A program made the translations under genes and the position numbers. Below are positions 8,509 through 16,705 of a DNA stretch of 64,000 nucleotides, in pieces. A model generated the notes under the pieces. The model searched no databases. It was given only the letters and a program-made list of their open reading frames with translations, and was not told the DNA's origin. The DNA is from Euryarchaeota archaeon UBA88 (GTDB lineage Archaea > Thermoplasmatota > Poseidoniia > Poseidoniales > Poseidoniaceae). The stretch covers positions 67,644 to 131,643 of the forward strand of contig DAME01000003.1 of the NCBI GenBank assembly GCA_002499545.1, read 5' to 3'. Each line of letters opens with the position of its first letter. The first letter of the stretch is position 1.

Positions 8509-11500
8509 TCATAGATCCAAGCCTGAAAGGCGAGCTGAGAGGGCAGCAAGAGCGGGGTCTTCTGATTGTTCATCAACCGGCTCTTTACGATGATTCCAAG
8601 CAGCGTCGAGTCGGGCTAATTCATCTTCAAGAACCGCGCGCTCGTCGCTTTGATCGACAGATGGAATATCTGATGAAACCGCAGTTGAAGACTCAACGGG
8701 CTCTGGCTCCTCATCGACTGGAAGGGGAAGCGGTTCCCATCCGTCTTCGTCGACAACGGGCGTTTCGGTTGGAGCATCTAGAGAAACAGGCACTGGGCCA
8801 GCCAATGATGGTTCCATGGTAACGAGCATCGTTTCTTCCACAGGTGTGCGTTGGGCGTCAGGTACAGTATTTCGCTCATAAGGCAACAATCCATCTCGTT
8901 GGAATTCCCAAATCATCCCTCTCGGGACACCATCTGCGAGTCCTGATGCATCGAGTTGTGTGATCAACTCTTCAAGAACGCGAGCAGTCTCCTCAAGTGC
9001 AATCGCTTCACCAGCATCACGCTGATCTGCCTCAAGGTAGATGTCATCGAGTGCGACTTGAATCAATTTTCTGGTTGCCTTGGCGATACTAGGTAGTGCT
9101 TCTGGACGAGTGCAGTTGTTTAGCAGTGCTTCAACTTCATGAGGCGGTGCGCCTAATCGAGTCAATTGTTCCAATACATTGCGCAGTCGGCGTAGCATCG
9201 TAATGGAGCGATCGAAGTCTTCCAGAAGGTGCTCTAAATCGATGACAACATGGCCCACCGTCTCACCGAGTTGATGTTCAAGACGTTGTTGAACCGACCA
9301 ACGTGCAAGGCCACGAACTGCGCCTGCTGTTTGCGGTACTTGGCGCTCAAGAAGCGTCATTACTTCACTTGACAAAAGATGACGAGGCGTCGCAGCAACG
9401 TGATCGACTGTCGATTGGATGACCTGGAGGCCGCGCTCGACTGCACGGTCGAGAAGCGTAACTGAATAGCCAAGGGCGCGTGCATGCTCGAGCCTTTCAA
9501 GTACTGGCCCGAGTCCTTCGAATGTTGTAGCGTCATCAAGCAATGCTTGTGCCAGCGGCTCCTCTGCCAAGCGCGCACGAAGTCGTTCGGCTTCTTGGAT
9601 ATCTGAAAGTGCATCCTCATGGGCTTGAGAAAGCGCTTCTGCTCGCTCAATCAGCGACATTAATTCTGCCTCAGCATGACCGCGGCGGGCGCCCAAGTCT
9701 CCAAGTTCACGCAATATTTGTCGACGTTCTCCCATCAGTTCTCGTATTTCGGCATGTACCTGAGCTTGTCGAGTCTCATCATTCGCAAGACGGGTGCGGT
9801 CTTCTTCCGCACGACGACGAGCCGCTTTGGCTTCAGCGTCAATGGATTCCAATTCAGATTGATTTGAATGAATTTTTTCATCGAGCAACATGACTTCTGC
9901 CTGAGCACGTGTATGGCGTTCACGAGTTGCTTCAACTTGCTCTTGGAGCACTCGTAAACGGCGTTCATCATCATCCGACTGCTGTCGAATGGTTGCCAAA
10001 CGTTCACTGGCTGCTGAAAGTTCACTGTTCAATTCAGCCTCTTTAAGAGACATTTCTTCAATCGCAGATTGAAGGGCTTCACTGGAAGTAGAGTCACCAA
10101 GTGCTTTCGCCAGTTCAGCTGCACGGGTGCTGACTTGGTGTTCCAATTCGTTGACGCGTTTCACCAGTCGTTCAGCTCTGTTTTCTGCTTGTTCAGCCGT
10201 GGCCCGTGCTTCTGCTAAATCCAACTGTAAGGAATTCATATCCGCATTACTGGACTCTAACGTTGCTGTTTGCGCCATTCGAGATTCAGTTGCTTCACGA
10301 ACTAGGATATCCGCTGAATTTTTCGCAGCATGCGCTTCTTCAAGGCGGCTGGCAAGTGCCGCTTTTTCTTTGATCAGTTCAGCGACCTCGTTCTGCGAAG
10401 TCTCGAGGCGACGGCGCAATCCTGAATCAATCGCTAAACTGTCCGTTGGTACTGCATCAAGTCCTTCTCCTACTTCATCAACGGTTAGAGAAAATTCTGC
10501 CGACGCCCGACCAATTCGCAGAGCTTCCATTCCGACCTCGAAGCCGAACATTTCTTTCAGTTTGGATTTCAAGTTCGCTCGACGGCTTTCAGATCGAGTG
10601 CGCAACGTGACCAACAGGTCTTGGAAATGACTGAGTGTAAATTCATCAAAAGAGCCGGATTCACGAGACACGATGGTTCCAGCCGGTAAACGGTGCAGTT
10701 TGACGACCCAACTGGAATCGGTGAATCTGAGCATCGCTTCTTCAAACGTCTCGCTGCTTGGCGCAGAAAGACCAACAGGTACTCCGCGGGACAACAACAG
10801 CGAAACAGCGTTTTCGGACTGGCCTGCCTGTATATGACCGGTCACCTGTTCAGTCACTCCAGCGCTCAACATCGACAAAATGGCATCAGGGCCTCCTCGA
10901 CCTTCACGGAGAACGAAACCAGCCGGAATTTGTCCGCCTTGCGAACCGATGGCGCCCAGTTCGCCATCCAGAACTGCAGCCGTAGCTGAAAGAAGACGAG
11001 CGTGGTTGGCGTTTGCTTCAGTCCATACGCCGATGCAAATATCACCAGATTCTGCAAGCAGCAGTGCACCGTCTTTTGAGTGCAGAGTCCAATGACTCGA
11101 ACCCGAAATTCCGAATCCTTCATTCAGTTCATCCATTCTTACATCTGAAAGAATCGTATGAAGTTGAGCAGCTAATTGTTCGGATTGTGCGGGAAGGTCC
11201 CCTACTGAATCGATGAGCATACCTTGGTCAACTGCGATTGCTCCTCGAACAGTGTCTTGTTTGGCAAGCTCATTGAGGACTGCAGAAAGGTCTCGGGACA
11301 TGAGTCGCTCAAGTGCATCTCCGCGGGCTAAGAGACCTTGCCGCTCGATGGCGAATTCAAATGCTTCCGGAACTGCTTCGGCAACACTGCCCAATGCGGA
11401 CAGTGAATAGGATGTAGCGGTATGCCGAATGCTGCCTTTGGATTCAAGTTCAGTGAGCCGTTCACGAGCCTCTTTCCCACCGAGCAAAAGCTTCCCTTTT

Positions 11501-11673
11501 CCGGATTCAGCCAACCATCCAACGAAGCGCCCATCTCGGACCAATCGATGGCCAGCAGGAGTTTTTCTTCGACCAACCCACGTGGTAATCGCCCCGTTGT
11601 CGAAGCTTTGTACGGCTCCTTCTTCGACGCTAATTGTGTCTTCAATTGCTGTTCCTTCTGGTAGGCTAAACAT
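8509..11673 (-). CDS. Giant coiled-coil protein with roadblock/LC7-like domain
   Basis: A 1054-residue acidic protein. Residues about 1-120 are a globular region. Residues about 130-240 fit the roadblock/LC7 pattern (LAKQDTVRGAIAVDQGMLID, then WTLHSKDGALLLAESGD), like the separate roadblock protein encoded just upstream. A second globular region follows (about 240-400). A long heptad-rich coiled coil (about 415-730) is rich in Glu, Arg, Ala and Gln, as in SMC-like rods. A helical domain (about 730-920) and a Pro/Glu/Val-rich acidic tail complete it. There are no Walker motifs, so it is not an SMC ATPase. The gene starts 9 bp after the roadblock gene. Roadblock proteins usually regulate small GTPases; no GTPase is encoded next to it. 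Function unknown, probably a scaffold. Confidence 0.8.
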   Translation of the reverse strand: MFSLPEGTAIEDTISVEEGAVQSFDNGAITTWVGRRKTPAGHRLVRDGRFVGWLAESGKGKLLLGGKEARERLTELESKGSIRHTATSYSLSALGSVAEAVPEAFEFAIERQGLLARGDALERLMSRDLSAVLNELAKQDTVRGAIAVDQGMLIDSVGDLPAQSEQLAAQLHTILSDVRMDELNEGFGISGSSHWTLHSKDGALLLAESGDICIGVWTEANANHARLLSATAAVLDGELGAIGSQGGQIPAGFVLREGRGGPDAILSMLSAGVTEQVTGHIQAGQSENAVSLLLSRGVPVGLSAPSSETFEEAMLRFTDSSWVVKLHRLPAGTIVSRESGSFDEFTLSHFQDLLVTLRTRSESRRANLKSKLKEMFGFEVGMEALRIGRASAEFSLTVDEVGEGLDAVPTDSLAIDSGLRRRLETSQNEVAELIKEKAALASRLEEAHAAKNSADILVREATESRMAQTATLESSNADMNSLQLDLAEARATAEQAENRAERLVKRVNELEHQVSTRAAELAKALGDSTSSEALQSAIEEMSLKEAELNSELSAASERLATIRQQSDDDERRLRVLQEQVEATRERHTRAQAEVMLLDEKIHSNQSELESIDAEAKAARRRAEEDRTRLANDETRQAQVHAEIRELMGERRQILRELGDLGARRGHAEAELMSLIERAEALSQAHEDALSDIQEAERLRARLAEEPLAQALLDDATTFEGLGPVLERLEHARALGYSVTLLDRAVERGLQVIQSTVDHVAATPRHLLSSEVMTLLERQVPQTAGAVRGLARWSVQQRLEHQLGETVGHVVIDLEHLLEDFDRSITMLRRLRNVLEQLTRLGAPPHEVEALLNNCTRPEALPSIAKATRKLIQVALDDIYLEADQRDAGEAIALEETARVLEELITQLDASGLADGVPRGMIWEFQRDGLLPYERNTVPDAQRTPVEETMLVTMEPSLAGPVPVSLDAPTETPVVDEDGWEPLPLPVDEEPEPVESSTAVSSDIPSVDQSDERAVLEDELARLDAAWNHRKEPVDEQSEDPALAALSARLSGLDL

Positions 11674-11682
11674 TGTATCAAC

Positions 11683-12060
11683 TCACATTCTATGGGTGGT
11701 GGTGAGAATTCGTCGGTCACGATCAAGCGCATGACGCCATCGGGCTAAGCGTCCACCCCTACCGCTCAAAACCATGATTCTGTTGGGCAATGCAACATCA
11801 ATCAACATTCTGTCCTCACTCTCGCACCATACTTCGTGAACGTTACCCAAACCAAGTGCATGACCGGTTTCTCGGGCAACTTCTATCATTTCAATGGCGT
11901 CTTCAAACGGAGGAATTTCTCCCTCGTTTCCAACGCTGGCCAGCAACTGGCCAGAATCATCGATGAGCATTGCTTGGTTTACGCCTTCTAGACGACATAA
12001 ACCTGCAAGAACTCGTTGTAGCATGGTGCTCAATCTTCCTGTCAGCGCTGTAGCCTTCAA
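11683..12060 (-). CDS. Roadblock/LC7 domain protein
   Basis: A 125-residue single-domain protein. The pattern LAGLCRLEGVNQAMLIDDSG followed by LLASVG, a mid-protein helix and a closing strand RIMVLSGRGG matches the roadblock/LC7 (MglB-like) fold. Such proteins dimerise and act as GTPase-activating or scaffolding modules. The drawn start is TTG at 12060; an in-frame ATG at 12024 would remove 12 residues and still leave the whole domain, so the start is uncertain. The gene leads the cluster with the 1054-residue coiled-coil protein 9 bp downstream. A perfect inverted repeat lies 16 bp before the TTG. Confidence 0.8.
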   Translation of the reverse strand: MKATALTGRLSTMLQRVLAGLCRLEGVNQAMLIDDSGQLLASVGNEGEIPPFEDAIEMIEVARETGHALGLGNVHEVWCESEDRMLIDVALPNRIMVLSGRGGRLARWRHALDRDRRILTTTHRM

Positions 12061-12352
12061 GTAGTTTTGCGCTTCTATCCCCCTAAAGGGGGATTTGCAG
12101 ACCTAAATTGATTTTCCAACTGAATTTCTAAAAATCCGTCCACGCGGACAAAGTGAGTCGCTCTGTTTTCCGCGCCAATACACGGCTAAAAAACGACCAA
12201 ATACTCCTTCGGCGAACAACATTGCAACACATATATTTCAATTGCAAAATCAAATATTCAATTGGAAAAAAAATACCATTGAGCGCTTCGATTAAGAAAC
12301 GCCTGCCACCTGAAAGCGGTGGACTCAAACCTAAGCGTCACTCCCGTATGCC
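12061..12352. other. Divergent intergenic region with inverted and direct repeats
   Basis: This non-coding stretch separates the roadblock gene from the tRNA thiolase gene and should hold both promoters. It contains the inverted repeat at 12077-12094. It also has an AT-rich block at 12221-12275 with CATATATTT (TATA-like, near 12229-12237) and two copies of TTCAATTG at 12237-12244 and 12257-12264, exactly 20 bp apart. Short reading frames here look like chance. Confidence 0.5.
12077..12094. repeat. Perfect 8-bp inverted repeat near the roadblock gene start
   Basis: Arms ATCCCCCT (12077-12084) and AGGGGGAT (12087-12094) flank two bases. It lies 16 bp upstream of the TTG start of the roadblock gene. 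It could be a dimeric operator or a leader hairpin; there is no T-run to suggest a terminator. Confidence 0.6.
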
Positions 12353-13354
12353 ATGGCGAACGAGGGAGCGGGTGTATTTTCGATACCCCAATGCGACAGT
12401 TGTTCTCGCCCGGCCATACTCGAACAGGCCTATTCAGGGCGTGTTTTGTGTGGAGAACACATGGCGAAGTCAGTTCGTAAGAAAATCGCCAAAGAACTTC
12501 GACAACAGTTGAAACTTCCAAAAAACAGTGAAACTACCATCTTTGTGGCGATTTCTGGAGGAAAGGATTCAGCGGTTCTTCTCGAGTCACTGGTCGATCT
12601 GGTTGGCGATCGCCCCGATGTTACAATCATTGCAGGAACCGTTGACGAGGGAATCGAAGGATATCGCCCCCCGTCACTGATTTGTGCTCAAGAATTGTGC
12701 GACACCCTGGGTGTTGAATTCATCACCGTCAGTTACCCTGAGCTCAGTTTCAAAGAAATGGATGAAGTGGTCGAGCGAATACCTGCGCTTGTCAAAGAAG
12801 GCAAAAATGCTCCTCGAATGCCGTGTTCATACTGCGGAGTATTCCGTCGACAAGGGATAAATCACCTTGCTCAAAAGGTCAATGCGGACTTTATCGCCCT
12901 TGGACACAACCTCGATGATATGGCACAAACTGTTCTGATGAACATGACAAACGGCGACCTCGAACGAACGCTGCGACTTGCACCACACACCACGACTCCT
13001 GTAGACGGATTAGCACCTCGCATAGTCCCGCTGCGGTGGATTCCCGAACAGGAAGTCCATTTGTATGCTCTTCACAAAAACCTTCCAATCCATCATGAAG
13101 AATGCCCGCACGCCAAAGGCGCTCTGCGTTGGAGGCATCGCGAGATGGTGGCAACTATGGAAGAAGACGTCCCTGGGACGCGACATGGCTTACTCCGCAT
13201 GGCGGACAACATCAAAGTGCTTCGAGACCAAGTCATCGATCTTGGTGGATTTGAAGCACGGCCCGATCCGCCAACTCTGTGTCCAAACTGCGGTCAAATC
13301 ACTTCGGGCAATCAATGCAAGGCTTGTGACCTACGAGCACTCATGAGTGACTGA
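12353..13354 (+). CDS. TtuA/Ncs6-type tRNA thiolation ATPase
   Basis: A 333-residue PP-loop enzyme that adenylates a tRNA uridine and replaces its oxygen with sulfur (2-thiouridine family). The N-terminus carries a zinc-finger Cys set (CDSC, then CGEH). The ATP pyrophosphatase loop SGGKDSA is near residue 69. PCSYCG and the later CPHAKGALR supply the three Cys that in TtuA hold an iron-sulfur cluster. HNLDDMAQT follows. A second zinc ribbon closes the protein (CPNCG, CKAC). All domains of the TtuA/CTU1 family are present at normal length. ATG at 12353 begins MANEGAG; another ATG five bases earlier is out of frame. It converges on pyrI. Confidence 0.93.
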   Translation: MANEGAGVFSIPQCDSCSRPAILEQAYSGRVLCGEHMAKSVRKKIAKELRQQLKLPKNSETTIFVAISGGKDSAVLLESLVDLVGDRPDVTIIAGTVDEGIEGYRPPSLICAQELCDTLGVEFITVSYPELSFKEMDEVVERIPALVKEGKNAPRMPCSYCGVFRRQGINHLAQKVNADFIALGHNLDDMAQTVLMNMTNGDLERTLRLAPHTTTPVDGLAPRIVPLRWIPEQEVHLYALHKNLPIHHEECPHAKGALRWRHREMVATMEEDVPGTRHGLLRMADNIKVLRDQVIDLGGFEARPDPPTLCPNCGQITSGNQCKACDLRALMSD

Positions 13355-13831
13355 TCACAGAACGTTGTTGGCTAGGTCGTTCAAATCTTGAGGGCGGCCA
13401 CAGTAGTGGCATCGAAGTTGCAGGGGGTCTCGTTGAACAACCTTTAGTCGGTGGGGTAGAGGTTCACGTGAATTGATTGTGATGCAGTTCGAAAAGGTGC
13501 ACCGCACCACGTTCACAACTTCATCACCCAAGTTAATGTTCAGTTTCTCGGCAACTGCATAAGCACGTATGATGGCGACATGGGCTTCGGGGGCAACCAA
13601 CGCTAACCGGTCAAGCTCAGATTGAGTAAGTTCTCTGTCTTCGACTTTGATGATGTCTTTCGAACCCATCTTTTTCGAAGGGACATTCATGACCAGCGAG
13701 ACTGGGACAGAGGTGTCACCAACTATGCCGAGCATCTCGAGTACTCGCATTGCTTGACCTGAAGGGATGTGGTCGATGACCGTACCATTACGGATGGCAG
13801 TGACTCGTCGCATGCTGTGTTCATTGGACAT
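13355..13831 (-). CDS. pyrI: Aspartate carbamoyltransferase regulatory chain
   Basis: A 158-residue regulatory subunit that binds nucleotide effectors and links catalytic trimers of aspartate carbamoyltransferase in pyrimidine synthesis. The N-terminal allosteric domain starts near MRRVTAIRNGTVIDHIPSGQ. The C-terminal zinc domain has its four Cys in the pattern CTFSNC ... CHYC. I chose ATG 13831, which overlaps the pyrB stop as TGATG; a TTG one codon upstream would add a single residue. The overlap means translation is probably coupled with pyrB, as expected for two subunits of one complex. Confidence 0.95.
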   Translation of the reverse strand: MSNEHSMRRVTAIRNGTVIDHIPSGQAMRVLEMLGIVGDTSVPVSLVMNVPSKKMGSKDIIKVEDRELTQSELDRLALVAPEAHVAIIRAYAVAEKLNINLGDEVVNVVRCTFSNCITINSREPLPHRLKVVQRDPLQLRCHYCGRPQDLNDLANNVL

Positions 13832-14781
13832 CAAAACTCACCCCCTGCGCCAGAAACATCTGCAGGCACTTCAACATGCAGCAAACGGCATAACAAGGCC
13901 ATTCGAGCGACAACGCCGTTGAAGGCTTGCTCAAAATATCGTGCGTGGCGAGTTGCATCAACGCTCGGGTCGATTTCATCAACACGTGGAAGAGGGTGCA
14001 TGACGATCATGTCTTGCTTTACATCAGCGAGATGGCGGGCATGGAGTTTGTACGCTCCTGCGCATCGTGCGTATTCATCTTCGTCAGCGAATCTTTCCTT
14101 CTGAATACGTGTCATGTACACCACATCTGCATCATTGATAGAACCGTACAAGTCTTCGGTTTCGATTACGTTTGCCCCGTGTTCTTGGAGATCTGAGACG
14201 ATTTCTTCCGGCATCCGCAGCAACTCCGGGCTTGCGAAAATCAGTTCACAACCGAAGCGTGTAAGAGCATGTGAAAGGGAGTGTACAGTTCGGCCATAGC
14301 GAAGATCTCCTGCCAGAACAACCTTCAATCCATCGAGTCGACCGTGTGCTTGTTGAATGGTAAACAGGTCAAGCATCGTCTGTGTAGGGTGATGTCCAGC
14401 ACCGTCTCCACCGTTCAGAATGGGCACACGAGCGGCGTCTTGTGCGTACTGGGCGGCACCTTGGCGAGGATGTCGCATTGCAATAATATCTGTGTAGCCA
14501 TCGACCATCTGAATGGTATCGAACAGGGTTTCACCTTTGACGACCGATGAGGTCTTGACGTCACCGAGATTCACTACGTCGCCGCCTAAACGCTTCATGG
14601 CAGTCTCAAACGACATTCGAGTCCTCGTACTGGGTTCAAAGAATAAATTTCCAAGAATTCTACCTCGAAGCAAAGGGAGGTACAGTTCACCTCGAGCGAC
14701 CGGTAAAAGTCGTTCTGCATCATCCAAAATGCTCAGGATTTCATCGTTTGTCAGGTCGTCCATTGTAATGAGTCCAGCCAT
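13831..14781 (-). CDS. pyrB: Aspartate carbamoyltransferase catalytic chain
   Basis: A 316-residue enzyme that joins carbamoyl phosphate and aspartate to give carbamoyl aspartate, the committed step of pyrimidine synthesis. The carbamoyl-phosphate site FEPSTRTRMSFETAMKRLGG (about 48-67) is intact. So are the HPTQTMLDLFTI helix and the C-terminal HPLPRVDEI loop that contacts substrate. Length is typical. The ATG at 14781 is preceded by GAGGGTGA. The last base of its stop is shared with the pyrI start. It is divergent from the membrane/coiled-coil gene at 14939. Confidence 0.97.
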   Translation of the reverse strand: MAGLITMDDLTNDEILSILDDAERLLPVARGELYLPLLRGRILGNLFFEPSTRTRMSFETAMKRLGGDVVNLGDVKTSSVVKGETLFDTIQMVDGYTDIIAMRHPRQGAAQYAQDAARVPILNGGDGAGHHPTQTMLDLFTIQQAHGRLDGLKVVLAGDLRYGRTVHSLSHALTRFGCELIFASPELLRMPEEIVSDLQEHGANVIETEDLYGSINDADVVYMTRIQKERFADEDEYARCAGAYKLHARHLADVKQDMIVMHPLPRVDEIDPSVDATRHARYFEQAFNGVVARMALLCRLLHVEVPADVSGAGGEF

Positions 14782-14938
14782 AGTTCACCCTCAGTTCACA
14801 TGGAGGCAGCGAATGACACCCATGAACATTCCCGTCGGAACTGGTGGCTGAATGGTGCTACTGAACCGATGAAAAGCAGCACTCAGAAGCAAACGAAACG
14901 GCGGAGTGATTATCAAGCGAGAGCATTGGTCTTGCGCC

Positions 14939-16705
14939 ATGGCTCTCGATGCTTGGGCGGACGTTGATGCAGCAATTGCAGCAGCGAAAGAAGCGCAACA
15001 GAACCGTATAGACCGACTGACAACCTTCTCTGCTTTGCTTATTCTCGGTGGAGCAATTTGGTTAATGTGGCCAAATCTTCAATCTGCAATCCGAGGTGAA
15101 TCAGGCTTACTTGGAGGGCTTGGCTACCCACTGGTTGTCATCGCTTACGGACTCATCATTCAAGACTTGGTCATCGACAATCCGCAGTCGAGAACGAGAA
15201 TTGGTTCCTTAGCAAGCATTGCATGGCCCGTCCTTCTGATGGTAGCAGGACTCAATGTCGATGTTTCGAATGCGTCAATTCTCGCTGCAATGGTCTGCTT
15301 AGGAATCGTTGCGTTCGCATCCTACCGCACCTCCAAAAGTATACTTCGCGGAGGTCTTGACGTCCTTCGATGGAGAGCGATTATGACCGGTTTGGGGACC
15401 GTAGGAGCATTCTCGCTTCTGGCAGGAAGCATACCTGAAACGTTGTCAGTGAAATGGTTGCTTTCCATGACGATATTAGCAACCTCCTCGTTTGCAACCG
15501 GCTATATTTGGTTCGTTGGCGACGAGCATCGTGGTGAGCGAAGAATCTTCGTCAAGCGATTGGACGCATTGGAATCTCGACTTTTAGAATTGAAAGCAAA
15601 CGGCTCAGCCGTCGATCAAGCTGCAAGTTTGGTCATGACGGCGAAGGAAGAGGGGCATGTGGATCCATTGCAAGGGATGAAACTCTTGGATGAAGCCGAA
15701 GAGGACATTGAGCGCTCATTGTCCCTCAGCGGCGACGTTGAAGTGATTCAAGGAGACGCACTAGAAGCGATACAAGCCGCAGAGTCAATCGCTCCGGTAG
15801 TTAAGCGCCCACGGAAGTCTTACGAAATGGGCATACGTGAGGTTAAACTTGGTTCTCTTCGAGAGGGAGAGATGCTCTTCAGACAATCCAAAAAACTCGC
15901 AAATGAAATCATTCAATGGTGGCTAAAAGCCGAGCAAGCCATTGCAGAAGCAAGCCTTCAACTCAAGGATAATGATGGAGAAAGCGTCCAACATTTGAAA
16001 GAAATGTTGCTTGACGCTAAGAAGAAATTGGCCAATGAATCTCCCGAAAAGGCTTACCAGTTCGCCGTTGTGATTCCCGACCAGTTGCTCGCTGATGAAG
16101 GAGCTCAAGACCGCGCATTGGACGCTGTCAACGAAGCAAAGAAGCAACTCAAACAAACCGACGGCCTTGATACTGCAGACATGGAAAATCGATTGGCTCA
16201 AGCAGAACAAGCAATCGAAGCAGGAAGCCCGAGCCAAGCCATCGGACTTGCTGACGGTGTTGTTCGATCTCTTGAGTCAGAACGTGAAGCGATGGACACG
16301 GTCCGTCGAGCACTGAAACAACGTAACAAACTTGTTTCACAGTACCAAAATCGTGACGATAAAACCGAGTGGGACGACCGCCTCACATCTATTGAAACAG
16401 CCGCCGATGAGAAGAAGTGGTTGCACGCATCTGAACTACTCAATCGAATGACAACGGACCTCGACAATGAAGGTCAAGCCAGTGACGAAGCACTGGAACT
16501 GTTCGACTTTGTTGTAGATGAATGGAAGATACTTCGCAACCAGTGCGATTCGGCGAACATCACGCTCGAAGATGACGACCGACGTTCAGCTGAAAAGGCA
16601 ATCGCACTCGCTGGTGAAACACTTGGCGTAGGACGAATTGAAGCATGCTTGAATCATTTATCGCAAGCTGACACTGCAATGGAACGATTGCGACGACGAA
16701 TCTAA
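14939..16705 (+). CDS. Membrane protein with long helical cytosolic domain
   Basis: An unrecognised protein of 588 residues from ATG 14939; a GTG at 14906 would add 11. Five or six hydrophobic segments fill roughly residues 28-205 (for example TTFSALLILGGAIWLMW and YPLVVIAYGLIIQDLVI). The remaining 380 residues are charged, Ala- and Glu-rich helices with repeated A-E-x-A-I-E patterns that suggest helical repeats or coiled coil. No catalytic motif is visible. It is convergent with the 851-residue membrane protein: their stop codons overlap by 4 bp. The two share a plan of N-terminal membrane part and C-terminal helical repeats. Confidence 0.75.
   Translation: MALDAWADVDAAIAAAKEAQQNRIDRLTTFSALLILGGAIWLMWPNLQSAIRGESGLLGGLGYPLVVIAYGLIIQDLVIDNPQSRTRIGSLASIAWPVLLMVAGLNVDVSNASILAAMVCLGIVAFASYRTSKSILRGGLDVLRWRAIMTGLGTVGAFSLLAGSIPETLSVKWLLSMTILATSSFATGYIWFVGDEHRGERRIFVKRLDALESRLLELKANGSAVDQAASLVMTAKEEGHVDPLQGMKLLDEAEEDIERSLSLSGDVEVIQGDALEAIQAAESIAPVVKRPRKSYEMGIREVKLGSLREGEMLFRQSKKLANEIIQWWLKAEQAIAEASLQLKDNDGESVQHLKEMLLDAKKKLANESPEKAYQFAVVIPDQLLADEGAQDRALDAVNEAKKQLKQTDGLDTADMENRLAQAEQAIEAGSPSQAIGLADGVVRSLESEREAMDTVRRALKQRNKLVSQYQNRDDKTEWDDRLTSIETAADEKKWLHASELLNRMTTDLDNEGQASDEALELFDFVVDEWKILRNQCDSANITLEDDDRRSAEKAIALAGETLGVGRIEACLNHLSQADTAMERLRRRI

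Noticed and set aside
8292..8822. 176-codon plus-strand frame after the polytopic gene
   Set aside because: It overlaps the coiled-coil tail and the small membrane gene, which has a well-placed ribosome site; composition is Gln/His/Arg-rich like a shadow.
10127..10630. 167-codon open frame antisense to the coiled-coil gene
   Set aside because: Ser/Arg/Ala composition is the expected antisense of Glu/Ala/Arg coiled-coil codons.
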